Program-made: the position numbers and the translations under genes
The notes under the pieces: model-generated
What the model saw: only the letters and a program-made list of their open reading frames with translations
Told to the model about the DNA's origin: nothing
Database searches by the model: none
Assembly: GCF_000012945.1 (NCBI RefSeq)
Contig: NC_007510.1
Coordinates: 3,348,001 to 3,412,000, forward strand
DNA length: 64,000 nt
Direction: 5' to 3'
From: Burkholderia lata
Lineage (GTDB): Bacteria > Pseudomonadota > Gammaproteobacteria > Burkholderiales > Burkholderiaceae
Part shown: positions 10,213-18,331 of the stretch, piece after piece
How positions within the stretch are numbered: position 1 is the stretch's first letter
Layout: each line of letters starts with the position of its first letter

Positions 10213-10239
10213 AAAGGCCCACTCGACGAGTGGGCCTTT
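10213..10239. terminator. Bidirectional intrinsic terminator
   Basis: This is a perfect dyad with 13-bp arms (AAAGGCCCACTCG and its complement) around a single A, with A-run and T-run flanks. It sits 136 bases after the HicA-like gene and 137 bases before the end of the convergent ParS-like gene, so it can serve both. Confidence 0.8.
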
Positions 10240-10375
10240 GAGAGGTGGGGCGGAATACATACTGCGGAACAACGTCCAGGCCTGTATGCCCCGCTCCCTG
10301 TTTTCTTTGGTAAAAACGAATCACTTGCCGCGCGGGCGAAGCGACATTGCGCGGATTCACGATGCGCTCGCTGGC

Positions 10376-10759
10376 TCATCCAACCGCGCCCGCCTCAAGG
10401 GCCTTTATGTAACGCAGCACGTCGTCGGCACGTCCGTTTGAGACGAGCTGTTCGGCGGTCTGGCCTTCAAAGATAGGCAACCGTTCGTTCCGAAGCCAAC
10501 CAATAGTACTACATAGGTTACCCGAAATTTGGGTCGCCGCGCAGATGATAAGAAGCGCATCCCGCCTCCATTTCCTGGCATCCGCAGGGTAGGGCACGTG
10601 GTCAGCAGCCCAGCCAATCTGGCTCGGCAGCACCCTTCTCTGTACTGCCATGTCGGCCATCACGTACTCGCGAAAGATCGATGTGATGTTCTCGTCGTCC
10701 GCCTCTTTCACCGCTTGCAGGATCTGCTCGCGAAACCACGCCTCGTAATCGTCACTCAT
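10376..10759 (-). CDS. Small protein with ParS/MbcA-type (DUF2384) C-terminal segment
   Basis: The product has 127 residues. The C-terminal 40 residues (RNERLPIFEGQTAEQLVSNG then DDVLRYIKALEAG) fit the Xre/MbcA/ParS toxin-binding domain pattern (P-x-F-x-G-x-T-x-x-x-L-x-x-G-x-x-x-x-V). The first 85 residues are helical and do not look like the usual antitoxin HTH. The gene overlaps the end of the DUF4145 gene by 8 bases (ATGAGTGA), so the two are translationally coupled. No RES-domain toxin is present. It may be a partner or adaptor for the DUF4145 protein; that is inference. Confidence 0.6.
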   Translation of the reverse strand: MSDDYEAWFREQILQAVKEADDENITSIFREYVMADMAVQRRVLPSQIGWAADHVPYPADARKWRRDALLIICAATQISGNLCSTIGWLRNERLPIFEGQTAEQLVSNGRADDVLRYIKALEAGAVG

Positions 10760-11384
10760 TGGCCATTGCCCCCTGACCGTCGCCCCCCGCTTTCCGGCGT
10801 CGATACTTTTCGTACTTTTCAGCTAGCGTGTAAACATAGTCGAAAATCGCCACCGTAAAGTCGATGATATCTTGAGCGTCTTCCTTCGTGGTTTCGACAT
10901 CAGAGGCGTGCGCTCCGATATTGCGCTCGACGCGCAACGCATCGGCCCACTCGTGAAGACGCTGGTCAATAACACCCCTCGACTTCAGGTCGGCTAGCCC
11001 TTTTGCGAGCATTTGCGGTTTTCCGGTCTTTTCTTTGATGAGCCGCTCAAGTGCGCGCCCACACATAACTGCAGCAGCGGGATAAATTCCATGACTAAAG
11101 CATTTTTGGGCGGCGCTAACGTCACGCCTAGCGGCTGCTGGGACCGACGGCCCCAGGTCCGCCAGCGCAGGGACCGGCCACAACCGTTCCGCCGTATCCC
11201 ATGCCCAATTTCCGAATTGATCTCTGAACAGCACCGTGGCGCCGAAGAGCGCCTGTTGGCAAGAAGGACACGCGACGAGGATGTACGCCCGATCCTCGGC
11301 GTCACCAACCCAAGAAGTCACCTCAGACTTCACGCGAACCTCGCACTGCGGGCAGTCGATAACGATTATCTGTTTTTCGCTCAT
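10752..11384 (-). CDS. DUF4145-like protein with N-terminal zinc ribbon
   Basis: The product has 210 residues. An N-terminal zinc ribbon is formed by CPQC (about residues 10-13) and CPSC (about 38-41). The second half shows the DUF4145 pattern: AARRDVSAAQKCFSHGIYPAAAVMCGRALE, a basic KEKTGK segment, then a helix with ALRVERNIGAH. I chose the ATG at 11384 because GAGGAG lies 3 bases upstream; a longer form from 11420 has no such site. DUF4145 proteins are often found in restriction and other defence loci, which fits the island but does not define an activity. The stop overlaps the start of the ParS-like gene. Confidence 0.7.
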   Translation of the reverse strand: MSEKQIIVIDCPQCEVRVKSEVTSWVGDAEDRAYILVACPSCQQALFGATVLFRDQFGNWAWDTAERLWPVPALADLGPSVPAAARRDVSAAQKCFSHGIYPAAAVMCGRALERLIKEKTGKPQMLAKGLADLKSRGVIDQRLHEWADALRVERNIGAHASDVETTKEDAQDIIDFTVAIFDYVYTLAEKYEKYRRRKAGGDGQGAMANE

Positions 11385-11602
11385 CAGCTCCTCACTGGCC
11401 TCCACCGCGACCACACACACTCGACATTCGACTCAGCAGCCATGATGTCACGTTGCCGACGAATCTGACCCCGCCCCGAATTTCGTCGGTGGCGTCCAAG
11501 TGAGTGTCGTGGACCCCGCCAGAACTTACACCAGCTTCGAGAGCCGCCGCTGCGGTGCTCATTGTCGCTATCCTTCATGCATTTTCAGATTATTTATCAC
11601 CT

Positions 11603-11932
11603 TTAAGCACCGCTCTCCAAGCCCACCAACCTTGACTTCAATTCAACACAAAGATACAAAAGCGCTCGGTTTTGCCGTTTAAGCATCTCATTTTCCGCCA
11701 AAACGCTTTGTAAATTTGGAGCAAGCTTTGGCGGCCTGGATTTTTGTGGTTGACGTAGAGATCTTACGCGACTAACAAAATCTGGATGATTTTCATAGAG
11801 ACTAGCCCGACTAACCTTTGCCAATTTACAGACCTGTGATAGAGATATCGAGGCATCCCCTTCCGCGACAAGATACTCCAATGCAACCTCCGCACGAGTT
11901 ATCGCAGGCAAGCGCATATCATCGTTACTCAT
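11603..11932 (-). CDS. TnpC-like HTH/coiled-coil accessory protein of the recombinase cluster
   Basis: The product has 109 residues. An HTH-like segment (SLSQVCKLAKVSRASLYENHP) is followed by a basic linker and a coiled-coil leucine-rich helix (LAENEMLKRQNRALLYLCVELKSRL). Small proteins of this kind (TnpC of Tn554 and relatives, DUF6262-like) lie downstream of tnpA-tnpB and help orient or stimulate transposition. The ATG at 11932 overlaps the stop of the third recombinase (ATGAGTAA) and has GGAG at a proper distance; longer starts up to 11959 are possible. Assignment rests on size, motif layout and position. Confidence 0.7.
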   Translation of the reverse strand: MSNDDMRLPAITRAEVALEYLVAEGDASISLSQVCKLAKVSRASLYENHPDFVSRVRSLRQPQKSRPPKLAPNLQSVLAENEMLKRQNRALLYLCVELKSRLVGLESGA

Positions 11933-13741
11933 GCTGCTCTCCATCATCGACAACTCCAAAACTGTTTGCGTTAATCTGACGAAGCAACATGGTAGAGCGC
12001 GCCAATCTCTGCTCCACGAAATGTCTCGTCTGATCCGGGAGAGATTTTTTTTGGAGAAATACTTCGTCCGCGCGAAATCGCGCTTCCCACCATGGCCTAT
12101 GAGCCTCAGTTACCGCGAAGTTGCTGCATCGCGCACAGACATCTGGCGAGCGCTCAATCTCATTTGGCCCCGACTCATCCCCGTGGCACGCAGAGAGTTG
12201 CTCGACGTACACACAGTATCCCCAATGACATGGAGCCAATTTTATACCTTCGCCAATCATCTTTTCGACCAACGAGGCTAGTGACCGCTTACCGCGAAAT
12301 GAATGATTCTCATAATACTTAGATTTCAAGGACATAAGTGACGCCCCCGCCTTACCACCCACTATATCGGCTGCAATCAGGTCCATCAAATGTAGCGCAA
12401 GATCCTCTTGATTTGCACGATCAAGGAGTTCATCAAGTTCAATGTCTACCCCAACGTAAAACTTGTCGGTAATTCCGCTATGGACATGTCCATAGTGTTG
12501 CGCCAGCGCCTCCAACGCTCGCTTGTCGCGGGTAACCGCAAACCGTGCGAATGTCTTTCTTCCCTGATGGGGATGTAGTCGCGCCCCTGTAGGAAGAGGA
12601 TGCTCACGCCATGAGGATCGAGCAAAATTGCGTAAAAGAATCGCCGCATGGGCTTCGCTCATACGACGGAACGACTGTGCTCGACGCGGCAAGGATCCGT
12701 TACCGCCCGGCGATAAAAGCAACGCATTTCTTTGCTCGCCAAGAAATGCGAATATTTTCTCTGCCAATTGCAAAGATCTGCAAACCGGCGACGGCGCTAT
12801 CCATTTATGGCCTCTTCCATTTGATTTCGCAACCGTTCCTTCAATATATATATATTTATACCCACCAGAATGCGTATGTTCAGTCAGACACCCACGTCTA
12901 AGGGTAACAAGCTCGCTTACGCGGAGCCCGCACAGGAATAACACCTGAACAACAATCGAGCCAAGCGTCAAACGCAGTGCCTCACGAACCACCTCATAGG
13001 TGGGGCGTCCCTGCAGTCTTGTCGCACTTAAGAGTTCACGAAATTCGGGGGTCTCGGCGAGCGCCGCGAGAAAACGATCCGTATCTCTTCGAAGAGCTGT
13101 TCTCGACTTGAACGCGGTCTCGTGATGTACCTTCCAAATTTGCTCCAGTATCGGAATAAGCATGGGACCAATCTGGTCGGCCCAGTTTATGGCATCCTCA
13201 ATTAGTGGAACCGAGAATTTTTCCTGGAGTGGTGCCCATCTCGATAAGGGAGCCCCCGCATTTCGCCATTTTATGAAGGACTCGTGCATCATCGGATTGA
13301 AACGCAGACCGGTCCGACAGCGATCGCGAACCAACCACATATCGTTAAACATTGCACACCATGCCTGGACGGTTTTTTTGTGAGAACACCTCTCGGCCGC
13401 CCAACCACACCCCGCATGAAATTGTTCACTGACTCGGGAGTCAGATCGCTAAAGCGCCACAGACCGCGCTTAGACATCCATTTGACGAGCGTGCGAACCT
13501 TTGAGAATCGGTTATTTATCGAACGCGCGCCGATTCCGCCTAGACGCTCCTCTCTCCATGCAATGACAGCTTCAAGATATTCCTTTGCGTTGTCTCTGAT
13601 CAATTGCCTTTGGTAAGCACTCGCGTCGCCATGAATGTCAAGGCTCTGCCAATTAATGATAACCGGCCCTTCTTGCAGCTTGTCGTTCTGCAAAAGCCAA
13701 GTTGAGCGATCAACTCTCTTGATTAGATCAGGTTTCCGCAT
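11925..13741 (-). CDS. Third tyrosine recombinase (TnpB-like), needs -1 frameshift at A7
   Basis: The gene is in two frames. The first part starts at the ATG at 13741 (2 bases after the second recombinase stop codon) and stops at 13289, giving a 150-residue N-terminal core-binding domain. The second frame continues to 11925 with the catalytic domain: CGLRVSELVTLR (box I Arg), HPHQGRKTFARF (HxxR), HYGHVHSGITDKFY (His and Tyr). A Cys cluster (CHWGYC, later PDVCARC) follows at the C terminus as in TnpB proteins. A slip back of one base in the A7 run (complement of 13373-13379) joins the frames into about 605 residues (KKTVQAWCAMFNDMW). An SD-like GAGAGG lies about 9 bases upstream. Either a programmed frameshift or a one-base loss; the exact coordinates of the join are inferred. 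Confidence 0.8.
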
Positions 13742-13745
13742 ATCG

Positions 13746-15428
13746 CTAGTCCACCCTAGGAAGAGGCCAGTGATTCCGCATGTGTGAGGCTGCATCCAAG
13801 ATGACGGGGCTGACCTTCTGAATTAGCTCGTCCTGCAAAATCGATATCGTCGCCCCATACAAGAGATCAAAACGCCTTACCCATCCCTCAACTTCCGCCT
13901 CGGCACGCCTGTTCCGAAGTTGATCCAGCGAATCCAAGAGACGGGCAACGATCTTCGGGTCGTCAAGCGGCACTATTGCGCCTGGACACGTCGCACACTG
14001 TTGGAAATGCTCGCAGAGTTGTCCGCGGACGGATCCCGTCGCAAGTCCCGCAAGTGGATCTCGGCATAGAAAACCGAAAACTGTTTCCGAAGGGTTCTTC
14101 GAAATGCTGGTACGCTGATCGGTCGCGCTGGCTTGGAGCCTGCTGTTCATCGACATAGAAATCAGTTCGCCCTGAAAGCGATGGATGAGCTGGTCATGGA
14201 CCTCGCGGAGTAGTGGCTCGTCTATATATCGCCTGGTTGTAGCGGTAGACCGATGATTTAGCCTCTCCTTAACGACACGCACATCGCCCGTCTCACGGAA
14301 AATTATGGTGGCACCCGTCTTTCTCAACTGCTTGAAGTCGAAGTGCTCGAGCTTGTGCTCTCGAATGAACTCGTCGAGCATGATATGAAAAAGTTGGATG
14401 CACGGAACCGCCGCTCGTCCATTGCAGTACGCCACAAATAATCTGTCTGAGAATCTTTCTCCCGACCACGGACGGAGTGGATCGTTGAGCGTCTTCAGTC
14501 GATTTATCAAATTTGGAGCAGACCATCGATGCGCGATTGGAAAGTCGGCTTTTTGTTCGCGCTGAGATCGAGGTTTTGACCAAACGACTGACGCAATGTC
14601 GGCACGTAGAGGGTGATCGCGGATGCAGTCGCAGCCAATGTCAAGAATGGCCATGGGGTTTCCGCTGGTCTGTGCCAGAATAGCAAGATAAAAGGGCAAT
14701 ATATCTCTTGCTGTTACGTGTAGCTGACTTATGATAGCTCGCACCCCGCCCAGCGCATCGACCTGTCTCGAGAACGCCTTACCCATTGCAATAACGTCAC
14801 GTTTCTTCGGTATCCCGTTGCTCGTGAGCGCTACAAACCTACGCATAACCTCGCGACGAGCCTTGTCGCTGTCATCCTTGCAATCGTTGTCCAGCAGACT
14901 TCGCCCCGCCATGAGCCGTTGCTCGATCGCCGAGATCTCCTCATAGCACGCTTGCAGTACTTGCTTCATAGACTGCTCAGATAGAGCCGGTGATGGCTTC
15001 GGAGCACCTCGCTCGAAAGATCTCACATCAAGCCTAAAGCCCGAACTCACTATCCCTGGGTCAATTCTTGAGCTGGCAGTCACGATCGAAATGCCGACAT
15101 TAAGAACGCTTTGTCTGGTGGCATTACATAGCGTGGTCTTTTCAAGCCAAATTCGGTAACGCAGGAGCATATCGGAAGGAAGTGGCATCTTCCTGTCCAA
15201 GCCTTCATCCTGCATAAACATGGACAGCTTCTTGCAGCAACGCCACACTTGTCTTTGCGTTTCGACCGCAAGATGACCACATTCAGTTTCGAACGCAACT
15301 CGAAGCGCCCGAGTCATCCGGTCAGAAAGATTCAGCTCTGAGAAATCGAGTAGCGTGCGAGAGTTTCCTTGGCGATCTTTGATCACGAAGGTGACTGGTG
15401 GGACATCGAGACTTGATCCATCGCTCAC
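13746..15428 (-). CDS. Second tyrosine recombinase (TnpB-like)
   Basis: This is the 560-residue middle gene of the recombinase trio. The catalytic half contains FKQLRKTGATII (HxxR box with Lys for His) near residue 370 and LNHRSTATTRRYID (His then Tyr) near 395. The box I region reads TSGNPMAILDIGCD, with Asn-Pro where the first catalytic Arg is expected, so activity may be non-canonical. A C-terminal Cys cluster (CEHFQQCATC, about residue 476) is typical of TnpB-type recombinases. The start overlaps the end of the first recombinase by 4 bases (ATGA), and the next gene starts 4 bases after its stop, so the three are translated as a unit. Confidence 0.85.
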   Translation of the reverse strand: MSDGSSLDVPPVTFVIKDRQGNSRTLLDFSELNLSDRMTRALRVAFETECGHLAVETQRQVWRCCKKLSMFMQDEGLDRKMPLPSDMLLRYRIWLEKTTLCNATRQSVLNVGISIVTASSRIDPGIVSSGFRLDVRSFERGAPKPSPALSEQSMKQVLQACYEEISAIEQRLMAGRSLLDNDCKDDSDKARREVMRRFVALTSNGIPKKRDVIAMGKAFSRQVDALGGVRAIISQLHVTARDILPFYLAILAQTSGNPMAILDIGCDCIRDHPLRADIASVVWSKPRSQREQKADFPIAHRWSAPNLINRLKTLNDPLRPWSGERFSDRLFVAYCNGRAAVPCIQLFHIMLDEFIREHKLEHFDFKQLRKTGATIIFRETGDVRVVKERLNHRSTATTRRYIDEPLLREVHDQLIHRFQGELISMSMNSRLQASATDQRTSISKNPSETVFGFLCRDPLAGLATGSVRGQLCEHFQQCATCPGAIVPLDDPKIVARLLDSLDQLRNRRAEAEVEGWVRRFDLLYGATISILQDELIQKVSPVILDAASHMRNHWPLPRVD

Positions 15429-16576
15429 AATGTTCCTCCGTACAAAAAGTCCAGCGCTTCCTGAACCGCTGCCGAGTTGGCGTCCAACGCGCGAAGATAA
15501 ATTTCTGTGGTTTCGATTGCCGTGTGTCCCAGCAGCATCTGGAGAGTTTTCAGAGGATTGATTGAGTCTCCGTTGTGCGCTCGCTCCTGAAGGTACTTGA
15601 GTGCCGTGACCGCATATGTATGCCGCAGGTGATGTAACGTTGCATCGATTCCCGCCGCATCTGCCGCTCGCCGAAATGCTGCCGAAAGTGCCGTTCGGTC
15701 GATTCTTCGGCCTCGTGCATTCAGAAAAATAAACGATTCATAGGTCGGTGCAGCTTTTGGTCTATCAGATAGCACGTACCAGCGCGTCTCGTCGATAAGC
15801 CGTGACGGCGCATACACTGTTACAGTTCGACCACCTTTTCTGACGAGATTAAGCTGCTCGATTGTCGACTTTTTCGCGGCGCCCAATGGCAAGTCCGATT
15901 TCCTGAGTCCGCACAATTCGAAGCGACGCAGTCCAGTGCAGACAGCCCATCGGAAAATCAGTCGATAGGGCTGAGGGGTACATGAAAGCAACGCGCGCAA
16001 CTGCTCCGCTCCGAGTATCCGAGGCAACCTGCTTTCAGGGGCCCGAACGATCTGCCTCCGATGCGGCGCGTATGCTGCGAATCGACGGAACAGGCGACCA
16101 CGATCTCGCCCGACAGCCCACTCGCCAAGTGGGCTCGGCATCTGTCGAGATAGCTGGCCCCACATATGAAATCGGACCGCTGTCATAGTCCGCAGATTCA
16201 CCGTTGAGGCAGAGTAGCGGCGGTATTCGTCTGTCGAAGAACCGTGGATTAACTTGTTGCGGTAAAGCTTGACGTCTTGCTCCGTTGCGTCCTCCAAGCA
16301 CTTCTGCACGCTCTGCAAATACTGCAACCACGCCACAATAGCTTCTCCATACGTGCGGACAGTGTCTCCTGTGACGCTGTTGCTATTTAGTGCCTGATCT
16401 AATGCGTAAAACGTTGCTGCCCAGTGTGGCAAACCATCTTCACCAACAATGATTGCCAGAGCTGGGAGGTCTTTGAACTGAAACGATGGGATCCCGCCGA
16501 CACCAATCGCATCGACCAGTTCTGTCAAGCGGATTACTGCTTCACACGGATCACACAGCACCAAATGAATCTTCAT
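15425..16576 (-). CDS. First tyrosine recombinase (TnpA-like integrase)
   Basis: This 383-residue integrase has a complete active site: CTGLRRFELCGLR (box I Arg, near residue 213), HHLRHTYAV (HxxR, near 317), LLGHTAIETTEIYLR (His and Tyr, near 345-360). An N-terminal SAM-like core-binding domain occupies roughly residues 45-170. The start ATG is preceded by GGAGG 9 bases upstream. It is the gene nearest to the comM junction and probably the first of the operon, in the order seen in Tn554-type elements. Composition is clearly lower in G+C than the chromosomal genes on its other side. Confidence 0.9.
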   Translation of the reverse strand: MKIHLVLCDPCEAVIRLTELVDAIGVGGIPSFQFKDLPALAIIVGEDGLPHWAATFYALDQALNSNSVTGDTVRTYGEAIVAWLQYLQSVQKCLEDATEQDVKLYRNKLIHGSSTDEYRRYSASTVNLRTMTAVRFHMWGQLSRQMPSPLGEWAVGRDRGRLFRRFAAYAPHRRQIVRAPESRLPRILGAEQLRALLSCTPQPYRLIFRWAVCTGLRRFELCGLRKSDLPLGAAKKSTIEQLNLVRKGGRTVTVYAPSRLIDETRWYVLSDRPKAAPTYESFIFLNARGRRIDRTALSAAFRRAADAAGIDATLHHLRHTYAVTALKYLQERAHNGDSINPLKTLQMLLGHTAIETTEIYLRALDANSAAVQEALDFLYGGTL

Positions 16577-16668
16577 TTTTCGGCGCCTCCAGGTCGTTCG
16601 CTCAGAACCTAAGGTTAATCGAGCTCGAAAAGTCGACGGAACGGACAGACAAAATACATAACCTAATC
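16577..16668. mobile_element. Right end of the comM-inserted element
   Basis: The 92 bases between the first recombinase and the surviving comM codons hold the element's terminal sequence and presumably the recombinase promoter. Visible structure: AACCT-A-AGGTT inverted repeat at 16606-16616 and a second AACCTAA at 16660-16666, immediately before the junction. Homology to ComM starts at about 16669 (codons for P-E-F-D-R). The left end and the 5' part of comM are outside the window. Confidence 0.65.
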
Positions 16669-17265
16669 CCGGAATTCGACCGGCATGTGCTCGAGATGCT
16701 GCGCGAGCCGCTGGAGGCCGGCCGCATCACGATTTCACGCGCGGCCCAGCAAGCCGACTTTCCGGCCGCATGCCAGCTGATCGCCGCGATGAATCCGTGC
16801 CCGTGCGGCTGGCACGGCGATCCGTCGGGGCGCTGCCGCTGCTCGCCGGACGTCGCCGCGCGCTACCTGCGCAAGCTGTCGGGGCCGCTCGTCGACCGCA
16901 TCGACATCCAGATCGACCTGCCCGCGCTGTCGCCGGCCGAGCTGGCGACGCGCGCGTCGGCGCCTGGCGAGCCGAGTGCCGCGGTCGCCGCGCGGGTTGC
17001 GCAGGCGCGTGCGCTGCAACTCGATCGGCAGGGCAAGACGAATCACATGCTGAGCGGCCGCGAGACGGACGACCTGTGCCGGCCGACCGACGAAGGCGAA
17101 CGGCTGCTGCGCGAGGCCGGCGAGCGCTTCGGCTGGTCGGCGCGCGCGTATTACCGCGTGCTGAAGGTCGCGCGGACGATCGCCGACCTGGCCGGCGACC
17201 CGCTGCCGACGGCTGCGCAGATCGCCGAAGCGATCCGCTACCGGCGTGCGCTGACGGCGCTCTGA
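16669..17265 (+). pseudogene. comM: 3' remnant of comM (YifB-type AAA+ helicase), interrupted by the element
   Basis: About 198 codons of comM survive, beginning at PEFDRHVLEMLREPLEAG, directly after where the Walker B segment (LDEL) should be. The remnant includes the Cys motif NPCPCGWHGDP..RCRCSP, the SGPLVDRIDIQIDLP segment and the C-terminal helical domain ending in IAEAIRYRRALTAL. ComM is a hexameric branch-migration helicase acting in natural transformation. The N-terminal Lon-like domain and Walker A are missing here, so no functional protein can be made from this fragment. A hypothetical in-frame start upstream lies in element DNA and is not supported. Confidence 0.9.
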
Positions 17266-17598
17266 ACGCCCTCGGAGGACAAAATCCGGCTGTCAAGACT
17301 TGACTTATGCACAATTTCACGAATCCGGCCCCGGATCGGGGCTCGGCGAGACCTTTGCGGCACGGAATCCGTATCTCGTTGTTTTAATTGATTTTTCTCA
17401 AAACGCGAGCGAGCGACCAAACGGGCCGGAAGGCCGTCCCGCGCGGCTTGGCGGGAAATCCGGGCAACTTTTCAACAAAGTTATCCACATGCGCTGTGGA
17501 TAGTCGAAAAAACCCCGCAAAATCCGGCGACTAGCGTCGAAAGCTGCGAATGAACTTTCAGTTGTCACAGAGTGTCTGAGCGCCCTCTCCGGCCGCCG
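17266..17598. other. Intergenic stretch after comM, with DnaA-box dyad
   Basis: The 333 bases between the comM remnant and the convergent lipoprotein gene contain no supported gene. The most notable structure is the inverted pair of DnaA-box-like sequences at 17481-17503, listed separately. Confidence 0.6.
17481..17503. promoter_or_regulatory. Inverted pair of DnaA-box-like 9-mers
   Basis: TTATCCACA (17481-17489) is a perfect DnaA consensus box. It is followed after TGCGC by TGTGGATAG (17495-17503), the complement of CTATCCACA. The two form an 8-bp stem. It may bind DnaA or simply act as a hairpin between convergent transcription units; no origin genes are nearby. Confidence 0.5.
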
Positions 17599-18171
17599 TC
17601 AGTCGAGTTTGAACGACCCGAAAAACTGGTCCAGCTGCTCCTGCGTCAGCGGCCCGTCGGCAATCACGACGGCCTGGTACGCGTGCCGGCCGCGCGCGGC
17701 GAGCCGTGCGACGATCGTCTTGTGCGTGCGATCGCCGCCGGCGGCCGCGCCCGCGATGCGCAGCTCGAGCCCGTTCACCGCGCCGCCGGCCGCGAGCGGC
17801 ACGGGCACCGAAGCCGTCTGCGGCGCGCCTTCGAGGTTGCGGGACAGCCCGGCGCGCAGGAATTCGAGCGCCGCGCGGCGCGTGTCGTCACGGTCGTCCG
17901 GCAGCGTCAGCGTGCCGACCGCGAACACCGCGCCGTCCACGTGCGCAGCCTGCATCCGCATCGGCATCGACGCGCCGCCGATCGCCACCGGCTGCTCCTC
18001 GACGGTCGGCTTCGCCGGCAGGTCGATCGTGTAGCCGGCATCGTTGTGCAGCGTGCGCCAGTCGTACGACGGCGAGCACGCGGCCAGCACCGCGCTCAGG
18101 CACGCAAGCGCGGCGAAGTGTCGCAGCGGACGAAAAAGGGGGCGCAACGAAACGGTGACTTCCTTCGGCAT
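17599..18171 (-). CDS. Predicted lipoprotein of unknown function
   Basis: The 190-residue product has a lipoprotein signal (ACLSAVLAAC, lipidated Cys near residue 32). The mature part starts with a segment like PsbP/DUF1795-type proteins (YDWRTLHNDAGYTIDLPAKP) and ends in a helix LTQEQLDQFFGSFKL; no catalytic residues are evident. The family cannot be named with certainty. It is a single gene, divergent from the thioredoxin gene at 18332 and convergent with the comM remnant. Confidence 0.75.
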   Translation of the reverse strand: MPKEVTVSLRPLFRPLRHFAALACLSAVLAACSPSYDWRTLHNDAGYTIDLPAKPTVEEQPVAIGGASMPMRMQAAHVDGAVFAVGTLTLPDDRDDTRRAALEFLRAGLSRNLEGAPQTASVPVPLAAGGAVNGLELRIAGAAAGGDRTHKTIVARLAARGRHAYQAVVIADGPLTQEQLDQFFGSFKLD

Positions 18172-18331
18172 GGCGTGGATCGGGCAGGCAAAACGGGCAT
18201 TATCCGCTGAAGCTGAAATCCGGGATGCGTGGCCGCCGTCGGTACGCTTGCCGCATTCGCGCTAAAATGAGCGCCGAATTTCGATGTCCTTTGCATTGAT
18301 CCGCGTCATCGACCGACTCCGAGAGCACCAG

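Noticed and set aside
10213..10239. Perfect 13+13 dyad considered as an attachment site
   Set aside because: Its A-run and T-run flanks and its position between convergent genes are explained by an intrinsic terminator.
12611..12948. Two plus-strand frames of about 100 codons
   Set aside because: Both are antisense to the third recombinase's catalytic domain and lack any motif or ribosome site.
16486..16668. In-frame upstream extension of the comM remnant
   Set aside because: The extension is antisense to the first recombinase and element end; the protein sequence before PEFDR has no ComM homology.
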